Assembly (NCBI GenBank): GCA_910579015.1
Contig: CAJTRO010000009.1
Location: 1 to 64,000 of the forward strand
Length of the DNA stretch: 64,000 nt
DNA from: an uncultured Dorea sp.
Lineage (GTDB): Bacteria; Bacillota_A; Clostridia; Lachnospirales; Lachnospiraceae
Direction of reading: 5' to 3'
In this document: piece by piece, positions 42,031-51,354 of the stretch
Position numbering within the stretch: the stretch's first letter is position 1
Layout of the letters: each line of letters starts with the position of its first letter
Translations under genes and position numbers: made by a program
The notes under the pieces: generated by a model
What the model saw: only the letters and a program-made list of their open reading frames with translations
Told to the model about the DNA's origin: nothing
The model's database searches: none

Positions 42031-43420
42031 TATCTTCCTCTCCTTCGGTTTCTTTTAAATTTGTGGAATCATCCACACATTCTCTCTCTTCGGATTCTTC
42101 CGGCCTCTCCTGTGCTTCGGCCTCCTGGCTTTCCCCGGGATTCCAAGCTCCTTCTCCCTCCCGGGCTTCATCCTCCTGCGCGCACTTCGTGCCTTCGGGA
42201 TCCTCCGCTCTTTCTTCCGCCTGCGGCACCGTCTCCGGTGAAGCTTCAGGCAATTCTTCACTCTCTTTTCTTCTTATCATTCCTTTCAGCTTTTCTTTTA
42301 CATCTGATAATTTAACTCTAATCCGGAATCCCGCCCTCTTAAACTTATTAACACTAATCCTCTTAAGAAAACGAAAATTACGGATAATCCAGCAAAAAAA
42401 CAATAAAAACGGATATTTCTCCAAAACAGGGAAAAACTGAACCATATAATCCCTTGAGGGGAACATCCACGCCTGCTTTCTTAACGCCCATTCCTTATCT
42501 CTGTTACGCCAATAGAAGTCCAGTCTCACCTTCTCACATGGCAGAAGCGTCTCATCCAGATGCTTGTTCTCCCGCCCGCGCGAAAGAATATACTCTTCCA
42601 GCTCAAGCGCAAGACCATACTGCTCGTCTGCATCCGCTTCCTTGCCAAACCAAAGTCCCGCAAGCACAACGATCTGATCCGCGAATTCCTGCCACACTGC
42701 TCTTTCCAGAGATTCGTTCACCGCTTTCCAGCGGAACCTCTCTCCCAGCTGCTTCCGATACTGCCATATATCCATGATATCTCTGATCTTCAGCCGTCCG
42801 GTGATATACATCTCGACCATCCGTCCAATCCGGTACAGATACTCTTCCTCATTCGTCAGCATATGTATATATCTGTAAGAGTCCATCTTCCGAAACCGCT
42901 TTGCCGTTCCGGGGAAAAACTGCCGGGCCGCCTTATTCTCTATAGGCATGTTATTGTAAAATACAATCCTCACTCCCGGAACTCTCACATATATGATCCC
43001 GCTGCCAACCGAATCTTCCTTCAGTTCGTAGTCCATGTCAAGCATGAGCTTATTGATCTGGGGCATATCCTTCTTATCCACGAGAATCTCAATCTGACCG
43101 ATATGGGACATCTCTGGCTTCGGATACATCTCGCCAACACTCGTGCCAAGCAGGAGCACTGCGTCAATCTTATATCGTTCCAACTGCCACAGGATGACCT
43201 CTTCCACCTTCTGATAGGATTCGTAAAGAAGAAGCTCCTTCTTATAACTATGATGAAACTCTGACTCACATTCCTCGGAAATATCCTTCTCTATACCTAA
43301 AAGTCCAACGTAGACGATATTAACAACATTCTGATAATCGGAAACATCTAAAACCCCTTCCCATCTCAGCCGCTTCCGCAAGGTCTGAATGGGTTCCTGG
43401 TTTATGATAGCTGTCAGCAA
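42005..43420 (-). CDS. Nucleotidyltransferase-like protein (PF14907-type)
   Basis: 471 residues. Residues 75-200 match the uncharacterised nucleotidyltransferase family (YKIDAVLLLGTSVGEMYPKPEM ... IGQIEILVD ... DMDYEL), with the acidic I-E-I-L-V-D strand in the expected metal site. A helical domain follows, then a disordered Glu-rich tail (residues 395-471). The tail overlaps the chemoreceptor start. Substrate unknown; members often occur near polysaccharide or signalling genes. Confidence 0.65.
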   Translation of the reverse strand: MLTAIINQEPIQTLRKRLRWEGVLDVSDYQNVVNIVYVGLLGIEKDISEECESEFHHSYKKELLLYESYQKVEEVILWQLERYKIDAVLLLGTSVGEMYPKPEMSHIGQIEILVDKKDMPQINKLMLDMDYELKEDSVGSGIIYVRVPGVRIVFYNNMPIENKAARQFFPGTAKRFRKMDSYRYIHMLTNEEEYLYRIGRMVEMYITGRLKIRDIMDIWQYRKQLGERFRWKAVNESLERAVWQEFADQIVVLAGLWFGKEADADEQYGLALELEEYILSRGRENKHLDETLLPCEKVRLDFYWRNRDKEWALRKQAWMFPSRDYMVQFFPVLEKYPFLLFFCWIIRNFRFLKRISVNKFKRAGFRIRVKLSDVKEKLKGMIRRKESEELPEASPETVPQAEERAEDPEGTKCAQEDEAREGEGAWNPGESQEAEAQERPEESEERECVDDSTNLKETEGEEDSEELKNQS

Positions 43421-43500
43421 TATTAGTATATATCTGATCTCGTAGCTAATAGTCTGATTCCCCCCTTCCAGTCGTCGGCTAATAACACCCCTTTCTTATT

Positions 43501-44274
43501 CTATCGGACATTTCTAGGCAAAAATAACCTTTTTTCGCTAATTTTTACGTCTTCTTGCAGAATTCTTCTCTCTGCAAAAATATCCATCGCTTTCTGGTTA
43601 TAAATAGAATGCTTATCATCAGCGGCAAGCCTTCCCGCAACCAGGGTAATACACCGTCTCTTCATGATCGTGACCAGCCCTCTGGCATGACTGGCGATCA
43701 GGATCGTCATCCCTCTGTAATTCAACTCCTCGAATAACTGCATCAGATCCCACGCGGCATCCGGATCAAGATTCGCGGTCGGCTCATCCGCGATCAATAT
43801 CTGCGGCCGGACAGAAAGCGCTCTTGACAGAAGCACCCTGGCCTGTTCGCCTCCCGACAGCTCGTCGGGAAATGCATTGAACTTGCCTGCAAGTCCTACC
43901 AGCCCCAGAACCTTGATGATCTTCTCCCTCATCTTGTCATCCGCATTCCCGGTTGCAAGTATCGCTAACTTTATATTATCATATACCGAACGATCTTTCA
44001 ACAGTCCAACGTCATTAGACATAATTCCCAGTCTCCGGCGGTGCGCCGGAATCTTCTTTCGGTCCATGGTGTCAACCCTCCGGCCTTCGACCACGATCTG
44101 CCCGGAGGTCACCTCCTCCTGCTTCAGGATAAGATTCAACAGCGTACTCTTCCCTGCGCCGCTCTTTCCTATGACAAAGACAAACTCCCCTTTCTCGATC
44201 TGGAAGGAAACATCACTTAACGCAACCGCATCTTTATATTTTTTTGTCACATGATCGAAAATAATCTGTGCCAT
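43501..44274 (-). CDS. FtsE-like ABC ATPase
   Basis: 257 residues. Cytoplasmic ATPase of the FtsE/LolD type: Walker A GKSGAGKST, signature LSGGEQ, Walker B ILIADEPT, and H-loop SHARGL. The ending (RRILQEDVKISEKRLFLPRNVR) is longer than in FtsE. No FtsX-like permease is adjacent, so the partner is unknown; in clostridia FtsEX regulates peptidoglycan hydrolysis, and a C39-type hydrolase is the divergent neighbour. Confidence 0.88.
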   Translation of the reverse strand: MAQIIFDHVTKKYKDAVALSDVSFQIEKGEFVFVIGKSGAGKSTLLNLILKQEEVTSGQIVVEGRRVDTMDRKKIPAHRRRLGIMSNDVGLLKDRSVYDNIKLAILATGNADDKMREKIIKVLGLVGLAGKFNAFPDELSGGEQARVLLSRALSVRPQILIADEPTANLDPDAAWDLMQLFEELNYRGMTILIASHARGLVTIMKRRCITLVAGRLAADDKHSIYNQKAMDIFAERRILQEDVKISEKRLFLPRNVR

Positions 44275-44304
44275 ATACTCCCACCTTAATTTTTTTACAC
44301 AACT

Positions 44305-44312
44305 ACCGATAA
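44305..44312 (+). promoter_or_regulatory. Candidate sigma-28 -10 element before the C39 peptidase
   Basis: ACCGATAA, one mismatch from GCCGATAA, with TAAT 14 bases upstream. The gene starts about 100 bases downstream. Weaker than the two perfect matches in the window. Confidence 0.3.
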
Positions 44313-44410
44313 ATAATGTATACTATTATCTATTGTATATACTATAACTGCTATCTATGCAAACAGTCAGCAAAAACCTCAATAACAACGTGATACACAT
44401 GGAGAACAGC

Positions 44411-45166
44411 ATGAAAGATATCGTAAATAACACGGCTGCTATATGGAAAGGCATATGGAAGAAATTGTGGCGGCATATAGTCGGCGGAGTTCTCATTTTG
44501 ACTCTGCTGTTGTGTATGCCGTTTGCCCGGATCGACCTCGCGTCCGGTTCTGTCCCTACCAATCCTGCTCTGCCCGCCGCCGCTCCCGATCCGGTGGAAA
44601 CGCCTGCCCTGGTGGACGGCCAGTATTCCCTCGTGATCAAGAGCAGCGTCGGAATCCTTACCTATTATAATCAGTCTGACATCCGCTGGGCCGAACACCT
44701 CTACGGCGGACAGGATCCTCTTAAGATATACGGATGCGGGCCGACAGCACTGGCCATGGTCGTATCCAGTTTTACGAATCACACCATAACCCCGCCTGAG
44801 ATGGCGGACTGGGCGGCCGCCAATAATTACTGGTCTCCCCATTCCGGAACCAGTCATAATTTCATCCCGGAATGTGCGGCTGCCTTTGGCATGAAAGCCG
44901 ATTCCTTCCAGAACCTCACCGTAGAAGGCGTGCTGTCTGAACTTGCCAGCGGACATATCCTGATCGCTTTGATGGGGCCCGGACATTTTACCGAACAGGG
45001 ACATTTCATCATCATAGCAGATGACTGGTCCGGCACTCAGGTACGCATCGCAGATCCCATCAGTCTGGAGAATACGCAGCAGCCTTGGGAACTTCAGACG
45101 ATTCTGGATGAACTGAGCCGGACCGCTAACTCCGGCGGACCGGTGTGGAGCATTTCCCCCAGGTAG
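44411..45166 (+). CDS. Membrane-anchored C39-family (BtrG/papain-like) peptidase
   Basis: Start at 44411 (MKDIVNN) chosen because GGAG lies six bases upstream; earlier in-frame ATGs have none. One N-terminal membrane segment (LTLLLCMPFARIDLA region) places the rest outside. Catalytic Cys in YGCGPTALAMV and His in GHFIIIADDW mark the peptidase_C39_2 fold. It ends at a strong terminator. Peptide substrate or export role unknown; a cell-wall or surface-maturation role fits. Confidence 0.85.
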   Translation: MKDIVNNTAAIWKGIWKKLWRHIVGGVLILTLLLCMPFARIDLASGSVPTNPALPAAAPDPVETPALVDGQYSLVIKSSVGILTYYNQSDIRWAEHLYGGQDPLKIYGCGPTALAMVVSSFTNHTITPPEMADWAAANNYWSPHSGTSHNFIPECAAAFGMKADSFQNLTVEGVLSELASGHILIALMGPGHFTEQGHFIIIADDWSGTQVRIADPISLENTQQPWELQTILDELSRTANSGGPVWSISPR

Positions 45167-45197
45167 TTACAATCCTATAACGGCATAATCGTGTAAA

Positions 45198-45237
45198 ACA
45201 AGAAGTCTGTAACCTGCCACTGTTACAGACTTCTTGT
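45198..45237. terminator. Bidirectional terminator
   Basis: Perfect 16-bp stem (ACAAGAAGTCTGTAAC and its complement), 8-base loop, then TATGTTTT. Serves the converging C39 peptidase and flagellar genes. Confidence 0.9.
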
Positions 45238-45263
45238 TATGTTTTAACTTACTTCGGTTCTTC

Positions 45264-45668
45264 TCAGGCCGGCTGATAATAAGACTTCTCTCCGGCAACC
45301 CTGGAGTTAATGACTTTATCAACATTGATCGTCCGTTTCACCGCCTGCATCAGCTGTCCGCTAAGCTCGACAATCTTCTTCTCCTCGAAGGTCTCCGGCG
45401 GGAACTTCTCCTCTCCCTTAAGCCAGGATAGCAGCTTCTCTCTCTCGTCACCGCTTGTCTGAATCAACAGATGAATCTCATACTTCACTTCATCTGTTCT
45501 CTCCATCTCATCCTGCCGCATCCGTATCAACAACTGGGCCGACTCCTGGTCATTCCTGGATAACGCGTCTCCCAGATCTTTCGTGATACGTTCTATCTCT
45601 GCCATATGCACGTAGTTGCGCTGTACCCGTTTCAGGATCTCTGTCAGTAGTTCTTCCCTATTCTCCAT
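45264..45668 (-). CDS. Probable flagellar chaperone (FliT/FlgN-like)
   Basis: 134 residues, helical, no membrane segment. Directly follows fliD and fliS in the same transcript (15-base gap). Coiled regions MAEIERITKDLGDALSRNDQE and the charged mid-section fit the size and composition of FliT/FlgN-type chaperones; sequence alone does not prove it. The end (INSRVAGEKSYYQPA) is non-helical. Confidence 0.55.
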   Translation of the reverse strand: MENREELLTEILKRVQRNYVHMAEIERITKDLGDALSRNDQESAQLLIRMRQDEMERTDEVKYEIHLLIQTSGDEREKLLSWLKGEEKFPPETFEEKKIVELSGQLMQAVKRTINVDKVINSRVAGEKSYYQPA

Positions 45669-45683
45669 CCAGCAACCTCCCGA

Positions 45684-46055
45684 TCACACAACAGCCGACT
45701 TACTGGCTTCCTTAAATGCATCCCTAAGGTCTGCGACAAGGGGCTTCAACTCATCAACTACGACAGGATTCCTTCCAGCCTGCAATCTGCTGAGCTCAAA
45801 CAGGAAGAACTCATACATCCTCCGAAGCTCATAGCTGATCTGATATTCCATATCCAGTGTCTGGTCAAGATAATGTACGATATCCCGGGACCTCTGGACC
45901 GATTTCTCGAACAGGTCATAGTTCTTATCACCCAACGCAATCTGCGCCCGCGTGAGACGCTTGATCAACTCATCATACAGAAGCAGAAGCATCTCACTGC
46001 GTGTCATCGTATTAACAGACTGCATCTTATACTGTTCATATCCATTTCGAAACAT
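45684..46055 (-). CDS. fliS: Flagellin export chaperone FliS
   Basis: 123 residues. Binds the C-terminus of flagellin before export. Seen: GYEQYKMQSVNTMTRSEMLLLLYDELIKRL, the conserved start of FliS with a four-helix-bundle pattern, and LRRMYEFFLFELSRLQ. Usual size. Lies after fliD with a hairpin in the gap. Confidence 0.9.
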   Translation of the reverse strand: MFRNGYEQYKMQSVNTMTRSEMLLLLYDELIKRLTRAQIALGDKNYDLFEKSVQRSRDIVHYLDQTLDMEYQISYELRRMYEFFLFELSRLQAGRNPVVVDELKPLVADLRDAFKEASKSAVV

Positions 46056-46075
46056 ATTCTTCCCCTTTTTTTAAT

Positions 46076-46114
46076 CTGGTATACCGACCGTATACTCTAC
46101 AGTCAGTATACCAG
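46076..46114 (-). other. Inverted repeat in the fliD-fliS gap
   Basis: CTGGTATAC (46076-46084) pairs with GTATACCAG (46106-46114). No T-run follows on the minus strand, so an mRNA-processing or stability element between the cap gene and the chaperone gene is more likely than a terminator. Confidence 0.4.
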
Positions 46115-46130
46115 AGTCTCAGGTTTTTTA

Positions 46131-48869
46131 TTAGCCGCCAAACTGGCTTAACCAGCTGCTCTGATTGTTCATCTGGGAAATCAGTGTCTCCAGACTTGTA
46201 AACTGCTTGATATAACGGTCGCGTTCCGTCTCCAGACGCTCCTGCAAGCTCGCGATACGCTCCTTGATATCCTTCAGCTGGCTGTACATGGTGTTCTCAG
46301 TAACACTCATCGGTGAACTCTCATGTCCGGCCTTACGGATCAGGATACCCTTGCTGGTCATAGCACCTGTGGTATTAACATATTTGTCCAGTACGCTCTT
46401 GAGGTTCGCACCGATTCCCTTGGAGTAACCATTTCCGTTCGTATTCTGAACAGAAGATTCTGCAAAAAGCTCCTGTACACGCTCCGGATCGCTTGCAAGC
46501 GCCGCGCGGAATTTGGACTCATCAAAGTTTATCTTACCATTATCAGAGTAGGAAGTGGAGGTCGAAATTCCCATCTCTGCCAGTTCCTGAGCGATACCGC
46601 CGTCGATGATGAATCGCAGATCGCTTGTAAGGCTTCGGATATCGCTGTCCGCATAGAGCAGACCTTCCTTCGCCTTCTTCTCCCATGCTTCAATCTCGTC
46701 CTCTGACAATTCTTTCTTCTGCTCGCTGGTAAGAGGTTCGTAATCGCGATCCGGCTTGGTTGATACTTCTTTGTTGACCATCTCAATGATTGAGTTGTAC
46801 TCCTCTATCATACCTTTAACTGCGTCTACAATAGAATCGGCATCAACCTGGGCATTAATCCCTACTGCATCTGCTTCATCTAGTGTATTCGGATCTTGCG
46901 TATCGCTTGTATAGCCAAACTTACCCGTTACATTGATTGTAAGACCATCTGCCGTAAAAGAATTAGAATCACGAACTAATTCCACTACTTCGTCAGAGCC
47001 TGCAAATTTTACTGCAACAATAGCATCTGTTCCTTCAGCAGTCTTACCTGTTGTTCCCGCTCCAAAAATAGCATTCAATAACTCATTACTTCCCTCGGCT
47101 GATTTAATTGCATCACTCGAAGCCATAGTGGTTATATTGTTTCTAAAATAATCCTCAACCGACTTACCTGCATCCTTTGCAGCCCTTTCAATCGCCTCTT
47201 CTGCTTTTTGTGCTCCTTCGCTTCTTATCTTCTCAAGCTCTTCATCTGTATGAGACTGACCATCTTTAAGTGCTTCCGCAACCGCATTATTACCTCCAAT
47301 GGTGCGCACCTCATCCATAAGGCTGTCTTTAAGTGTCTTCCCTTCTTCTGCCGCCTTTTTTTCAGCTTCTGCTATTGCATTCTCGCCTGCAGCTTTCCCA
47401 ATTTCTTCTAATTCATCCTGAGTAAACGTCTTACCAAACTTTATAGTACCACTTGCGCCGCTATCCTTAGAAGTAAATGTAAACTTATCTGTTGCCGCCA
47501 GATAACTTATATTTACATCAGTGTTCTTATTAATCTTATCCATCAGTGAGTTAAGAGTGTCACTAGCTGTAATCTCAATTCTTGTATCATTAATCCAAAT
47601 CTCACCTGGAATCTTCGTGCTGTCAGTTAATCCTTTAAGACCAGACTCTGAAATCTTAGCATACAAATTTAGATGGTTCGAAGCACCCGGCTGCATCTTA
47701 AGAACACCACTGTCACCTATAAGGTCCGAGCTTCCTGACATAATCTGTAAAGTTGAAGATTTGTCATCTTCCTTCTCGCTTCCAGGTAATGTTGTTCTAA
47801 ATGTAAGCTTACCCTTACCGTCCCCCTCAGCATCATCTATGTCTACTTCTATTCTTCCTTTCCCAAATGCTTCATCCAGCTGATTTTGAAGTGATTCCTT
47901 AATTGTAGCCAGTTTCTCACTGTCGGCTGTATTTGATAAATCAGGCATATACACTGTCTTGGACTTCCCGTTATACGAAAAAGTTAATTCTTTTCCAGAG
48001 ATTTTTTCAGCAAAAGTCACCGGCCTGTTAAGCCCGCCTTCTCCTGTTTTTCCAGTTACAACCTCATTCGCAGCAAGGTCGTACTCTTTATTTTCAACTC
48101 CAAAAACTTCTAATGCACTTCCACCTTTGAGGGTAAGTGAATTTCCTCCTGACTTATCACCTTTTTCGAACTTGATATTGCCATTATCATTTGTTACTTT
48201 TATAATTTCGTCTAAGGTAACATTACTGGTTGAACCACCGGATCCGGCGATTTCTGCCGACTCCTCTTTTAAAAGCTTATTAATTGACTCGACAGCATTG
48301 TCTATGGTATCATACTTGAGCGCTTTACCGTCTTTATCTGTTGCTGACAGAGTGATATCGTATGTTTCATTGCCGAACTTGAAACTCAGTGTCTTTCCCA
48401 CAAGATTCTGTACTGTTTCATTTGTAGATGTTACATCTATAACTCCAGATGTCAGTATTCCGCTGGAAACAGACTCGGTACTGAGCTTCGCTTTCTCAGC
48501 CAGCTGCTTTACACCCATAATCTTAACATTTCCCGCCGAACTTCCGCTTCCTGATACAGACACATACTTGCTGTTCTCACCCGTCGTCGTAATCTTATTC
48601 CTGCCCCAGAGCATAGAACTGAACAGATTCGTACTGGAGCTCCATGATGTATACTTATTCGAAAAGTCAAGAAGCTTGCTGGTAATACTCTGTATCGCAG
48701 CCTGCTTCCATTCCAACTGCTGCTGCTTCTTCTGCTGCTGCGTAATCTTACTGGTAGTACCCGAAGTCATACCCTCGATCAGGGTATCTCTGTCCAGGCC
48801 GCTGGCCAGACCGCCATAACCTCTGATGCTAGTACTCGTTGATGTAGTCAATCCACCTACTGTTGCCAT
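46131..48869 (-). CDS. fliD: Flagellar filament cap protein FliD (unusually long)
   Basis: 912 residues; ATG at 48869 (MATVGGLTTSTSTSIRGY) with AAGGAGAG upstream is preferred over one 18 codons earlier. N-terminus GGLASGLDRDTLIEGMT and the C-terminal coiled region (LKDIKERIASLQERLETERDRYIKQFTSLETLISQMN-type heptads, SSWLSQFGG) are typical of FliD, needed for filament growth at the tip. The surface-exposed middle is very long and AT-rich, and carries an internal helical duplication (47085-47430). Most FliD proteins are much shorter. Confidence 0.94.
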   Translation of the reverse strand: MATVGGLTTSTSTSIRGYGGLASGLDRDTLIEGMTSGTTSKITQQQKKQQQLEWKQAAIQSITSKLLDFSNKYTSWSSSTNLFSSMLWGRNKITTTGENSKYVSVSGSGSSAGNVKIMGVKQLAEKAKLSTESVSSGILTSGVIDVTSTNETVQNLVGKTLSFKFGNETYDITLSATDKDGKALKYDTIDNAVESINKLLKEESAEIAGSGGSTSNVTLDEIIKVTNDNGNIKFEKGDKSGGNSLTLKGGSALEVFGVENKEYDLAANEVVTGKTGEGGLNRPVTFAEKISGKELTFSYNGKSKTVYMPDLSNTADSEKLATIKESLQNQLDEAFGKGRIEVDIDDAEGDGKGKLTFRTTLPGSEKEDDKSSTLQIMSGSSDLIGDSGVLKMQPGASNHLNLYAKISESGLKGLTDSTKIPGEIWINDTRIEITASDTLNSLMDKINKNTDVNISYLAATDKFTFTSKDSGASGTIKFGKTFTQDELEEIGKAAGENAIAEAEKKAAEEGKTLKDSLMDEVRTIGGNNAVAEALKDGQSHTDEELEKIRSEGAQKAEEAIERAAKDAGKSVEDYFRNNITTMASSDAIKSAEGSNELLNAIFGAGTTGKTAEGTDAIVAVKFAGSDEVVELVRDSNSFTADGLTINVTGKFGYTSDTQDPNTLDEADAVGINAQVDADSIVDAVKGMIEEYNSIIEMVNKEVSTKPDRDYEPLTSEQKKELSEDEIEAWEKKAKEGLLYADSDIRSLTSDLRFIIDGGIAQELAEMGISTSTSYSDNGKINFDESKFRAALASDPERVQELFAESSVQNTNGNGYSKGIGANLKSVLDKYVNTTGAMTSKGILIRKAGHESSPMSVTENTMYSQLKDIKERIASLQERLETERDRYIKQFTSLETLISQMNNQSSWLSQFGG

Positions 48870-48952
48870 ATCAATCTCTCCTTTTCTTTCTCTTTGATGC
48901 TTATTGACCATACGGCGTAACAAACCGCATTTTTACAAATTCAAATTTATTC

Positions 48953-48981
48953 TGTACTTATTTATCGGCATATAGTATACT
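48953..48981 (+). promoter_or_regulatory. Candidate promoter of the parA-comFB pair
   Basis: TGTACT (48953-48958), 17-bp spacer, TATACT (48976-48981), followed by the TTG start at 49029. It overlaps the divergent sigma-28 element for fliD. Confidence 0.4.
48962..48969 (-). promoter_or_regulatory. Sigma-28 -10 element before fliD
   Basis: Perfect GCCGATAA on the minus strand, about 93 bases before the fliD start. The -35 is imperfect: TAAA lies 11 rather than about 15 bases upstream. FliA (61035-61823) would recognise it. Confidence 0.55.
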
Positions 48982-49028
48982 TTAAATAATAGTTGGAACA
49001 AGTTTTAATTACGAATGGAGGAATTATT

Positions 49029-49805
49029 TTGGCTACTATCATCGCACTTACGAACCAGAAAGGCGGCGTAGGCAAGACAACCACATCCAGCGCCCTGGCT
49101 GCCGGTCTAAGTTCTTTTTATAATAAAAAGGTACTGGCGATCGATCTGGATCCGCAGGGAAGCCTTGGGTTCAGTCTCGGCCTTGACATCGAAGAGTGCC
49201 ACACGATTTACGACGTACTGACCGGACAGATCCCTATCAAGGAGGCAATCCAGGAGACGGATTATTGTGATATTATCACTTCGAATATTTTACTTAGCGG
49301 CGCGGAACTTGAATTTACTTCATCCGATCGGGATATACTGTTAAAGAAATCGCTGATACCTGTTAAGAGTAATTATGACTATATTATCATTGACACACCG
49401 CCGGCCCTTAATATACTCACGGTGAACGCATACGCGGCATCCAATCACCTGATCATTCCCATGGCGCCGGAGATCTTAAGCCTTCTTGGCGTCTCACAAT
49501 TGAAGGAGACGATTGATTCCGTGCGTCAGAGCGTGAATCCGAACCTGAACCTGTTAGGGATCATTCTGACCAAGTACAATCCGCGTACCTTACTTGCGCG
49601 CGAGGTGAAGGAGATGGCCGAGAATATTGCCTCACAGATGGGCACGCGCGTATTCGACAGCCAGATCCGTACCAGCGTGACTGTGGCAGAGGCGCCGGCA
49701 CACGGCCTCAGTGTATTTGACCATGCACCTCACGCCAAGCCGTCATTAGATTATAAGAGTTTTGTCCAGGAAGTTGTGAAGAGCGCTTCCTTCAAGCCAC
49801 ATTAA
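49029..49805 (+). CDS. ParA/Soj-family ATPase
   Basis: 258 residues. Starts at TTG 49029 with GGAGG seven bases before it, giving MATIIALTNQKGGVGKTTTSSALAAGL, the deviant Walker A of ParA. DPQGSLGFSLGLD, DYIIIDTPPALNILTVNAYAAS and ILTKYNPRTLLAREV follow. No ParB is present; instead a ComFB-domain protein follows after 14 bases. It is divergent from fliD, and no FlhG is seen in the flhA-fliA region, so a positioning role linked to motility is possible but unproven. Confidence 0.9.
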   Translation: MATIIALTNQKGGVGKTTTSSALAAGLSSFYNKKVLAIDLDPQGSLGFSLGLDIEECHTIYDVLTGQIPIKEAIQETDYCDIITSNILLSGAELEFTSSDRDILLKKSLIPVKSNYDYIIIDTPPALNILTVNAYAASNHLIIPMAPEILSLLGVSQLKETIDSVRQSVNPNLNLLGIILTKYNPRTLLAREVKEMAENIASQMGTRVFDSQIRTSVTVAEAPAHGLSVFDHAPHAKPSLDYKSFVQEVVKSASFKPH

Positions 49806-49819
49806 GGAGGTAATATAGA

Positions 49820-51259
49820 ATGGCCAGAAAGAGTAATAAGACTGCCCATGTGCTTAATCTGCTTGCCGGGCATGACACACAGAATACAACAGACGAGGCT
49901 GCTTCCAGCAACGAAGCAGCCTCTGTGAAGGATAAAGCCTCATCCACAGCAGACACAGCCGGCTCAAAAGCCGCCGCATCTTCTGAAAGCACAGAAGATG
50001 CCCCGTCTGCTTCCGAACCAGCCAGAAGCACATCCTCTCCGGCTCCCGCGAAGTCTTCCACGGGCAAAGAACACGGAACTGCACAGAATATATCGGTGAT
50101 TGATACCACAGGCACTGATCCACTCGCCGAACTGTTGAATAAGAAATTATCCGACGAATTTGGAGAAGCTGATGTTCAGAACCCCGGAAATGAGACTGAC
50201 AGCATTTCCGATTCACCTGTTGATACTACATCTTTCAAAGAGGCTGATCCTGCCGGACAGACCGAACCGGCACATGCGGATACTGCCAAGAGCGCTGTAG
50301 ATGATAATACTTCCTCCACGGCTCCTGCCAGTGCGCTTTCAACGGAAGAAGCTTCTCTTGAGACGGATACTCCTGTCTCAGATGAAGCAGTCTTCGACGC
50401 CGACACTTTAGTTTCAGATGAAGCATCCTCCAACGCAGACGCTTCTGCTTTAAGCGAAGCATCCTCCAACGCAGCTTCTTCTTCAAACGAAACAACCTCT
50501 GGCACGGATGCTTCTTCTTCAAACGAAGTACCCTCCAACACAGCTGTTTCTTCTTCAAACGAAACAGCCTCTGGCGCAGTTGATTCTGCCTCAGACGAAG
50601 TATCCTCAAGCACACTTGATTCTGCCCCAGACGAAGTATCCTCAGGCACACTTGATTCTGCCCCAGACGAAGTATCCTCAGGCGCAGATATTTCTGCTCC
50701 GCAAGAAACAACCTCCGGTGCAGATGCTTCTGCTCCACAAGAACTTTCTGCAAAGGCAGATACCTCTTCTTCGGCAAATACTACAGCTGATACAGTTGAT
50801 CCTTCAACGGAAGCGTCCGAAGATCCCTTTGCATTTCCTCAGGCGAGATCGGATACTCCGTCGGAATCCATCACGGTTCCCGGTCCAGGCCCGGTTACAG
50901 ACACAATATCCGTACCGCCAGAATCGGTTCCCGGCCCGGGACACACTGCTCCAAAGCAGGCTCCGGTCAAAGAAACCGTTCCGGAACCGGAGCCAGATTT
51001 CGTTTACCTCAACATCATGGAGGAGATTGTTAAGGACAAGATCATCTATTTCATGAGGCAGTTTGACGTATGTACCTGCGACCGCTGTAAGGCCGACACC
51101 ATTGCATTGACGATGAACGGACTGCTGCCCAAGTACATCGTGACCACTCCGGCCGCGGTCGATCCTCTTCTGAGCTATTATACCAACCGCTTGATATCCG
51201 ACGTTACGGTAGAGGCCACAAAGGCTTGTATGACAATTAAGGATAATCCCCGGCATTAA
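49820..51259 (+). CDS. ComFB-domain protein with long Ser/Ala repeat region
   Basis: 479 residues, no signal peptide. A short basic head, a disordered region rich in Ser, Ala, Glu and Thr with eight 12-residue tandem repeats (residues 220-315, SAPDEVSSGTLD type), a Pro-rich part, then at 392-479 a ComFB domain: NIMEEIVKDKIIYFMRQ, DVCTCDRCKADTIALTMN with Cys418, 420 and 423, and LLPKYIVTT. ComFB proteins were recently shown in cyanobacteria to bind cyclic dinucleotides. Paired with ParA it could tether a cyclic-di-nucleotide sensor to a positioning ATPase; this is inference. Ends at the first copy of the 64-bp repeat. Confidence 0.8.
   Translation: MARKSNKTAHVLNLLAGHDTQNTTDEAASSNEAASVKDKASSTADTAGSKAAASSESTEDAPSASEPARSTSSPAPAKSSTGKEHGTAQNISVIDTTGTDPLAELLNKKLSDEFGEADVQNPGNETDSISDSPVDTTSFKEADPAGQTEPAHADTAKSAVDDNTSSTAPASALSTEEASLETDTPVSDEAVFDADTLVSDEASSNADASALSEASSNAASSSNETTSGTDASSSNEVPSNTAVSSSNETASGAVDSASDEVSSSTLDSAPDEVSSGTLDSAPDEVSSGADISAPQETTSGADASAPQELSAKADTSSSANTTADTVDPSTEASEDPFAFPQARSDTPSESITVPGPGPVTDTISVPPESVPGPGHTAPKQAPVKETVPEPEPDFVYLNIMEEIVKDKIIYFMRQFDVCTCDRCKADTIALTMNGLLPKYIVTTPAAVDPLLSYYTNRLISDVTVEATKACMTIKDNPRH
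50477..50764 (+). repeat. Eight 36-bp in-frame tandem repeats in the ComFB gene
   Basis: 12-residue units; copies 4 to 6 are nearly identical at DNA level. In-frame length variation is expected. Confidence 0.85.
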
Positions 51260-51275
51260 TATCCTTTCTGAAAAG

Positions 51276-51339
51276 GACAAGACAAATAACAGGCAGATAA
51301 TTGACCACAATCTCCATGCGTCAATTATCTGCCTGTTTC
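51276..51339. repeat. 64-bp direct repeat, left copy (contains terminator)
   Basis: Identical to 53466-53529. Contains a perfect 18-bp stem (AACAGGCAGATAATTGAC and its complement, 51288-51337) with a 14-base loop, forming a terminator for the ComFB gene and, from the other side, for the PIN-like gene. Confidence 0.92.
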
Positions 51340-51354
51340 AGCATTCTATACTGT

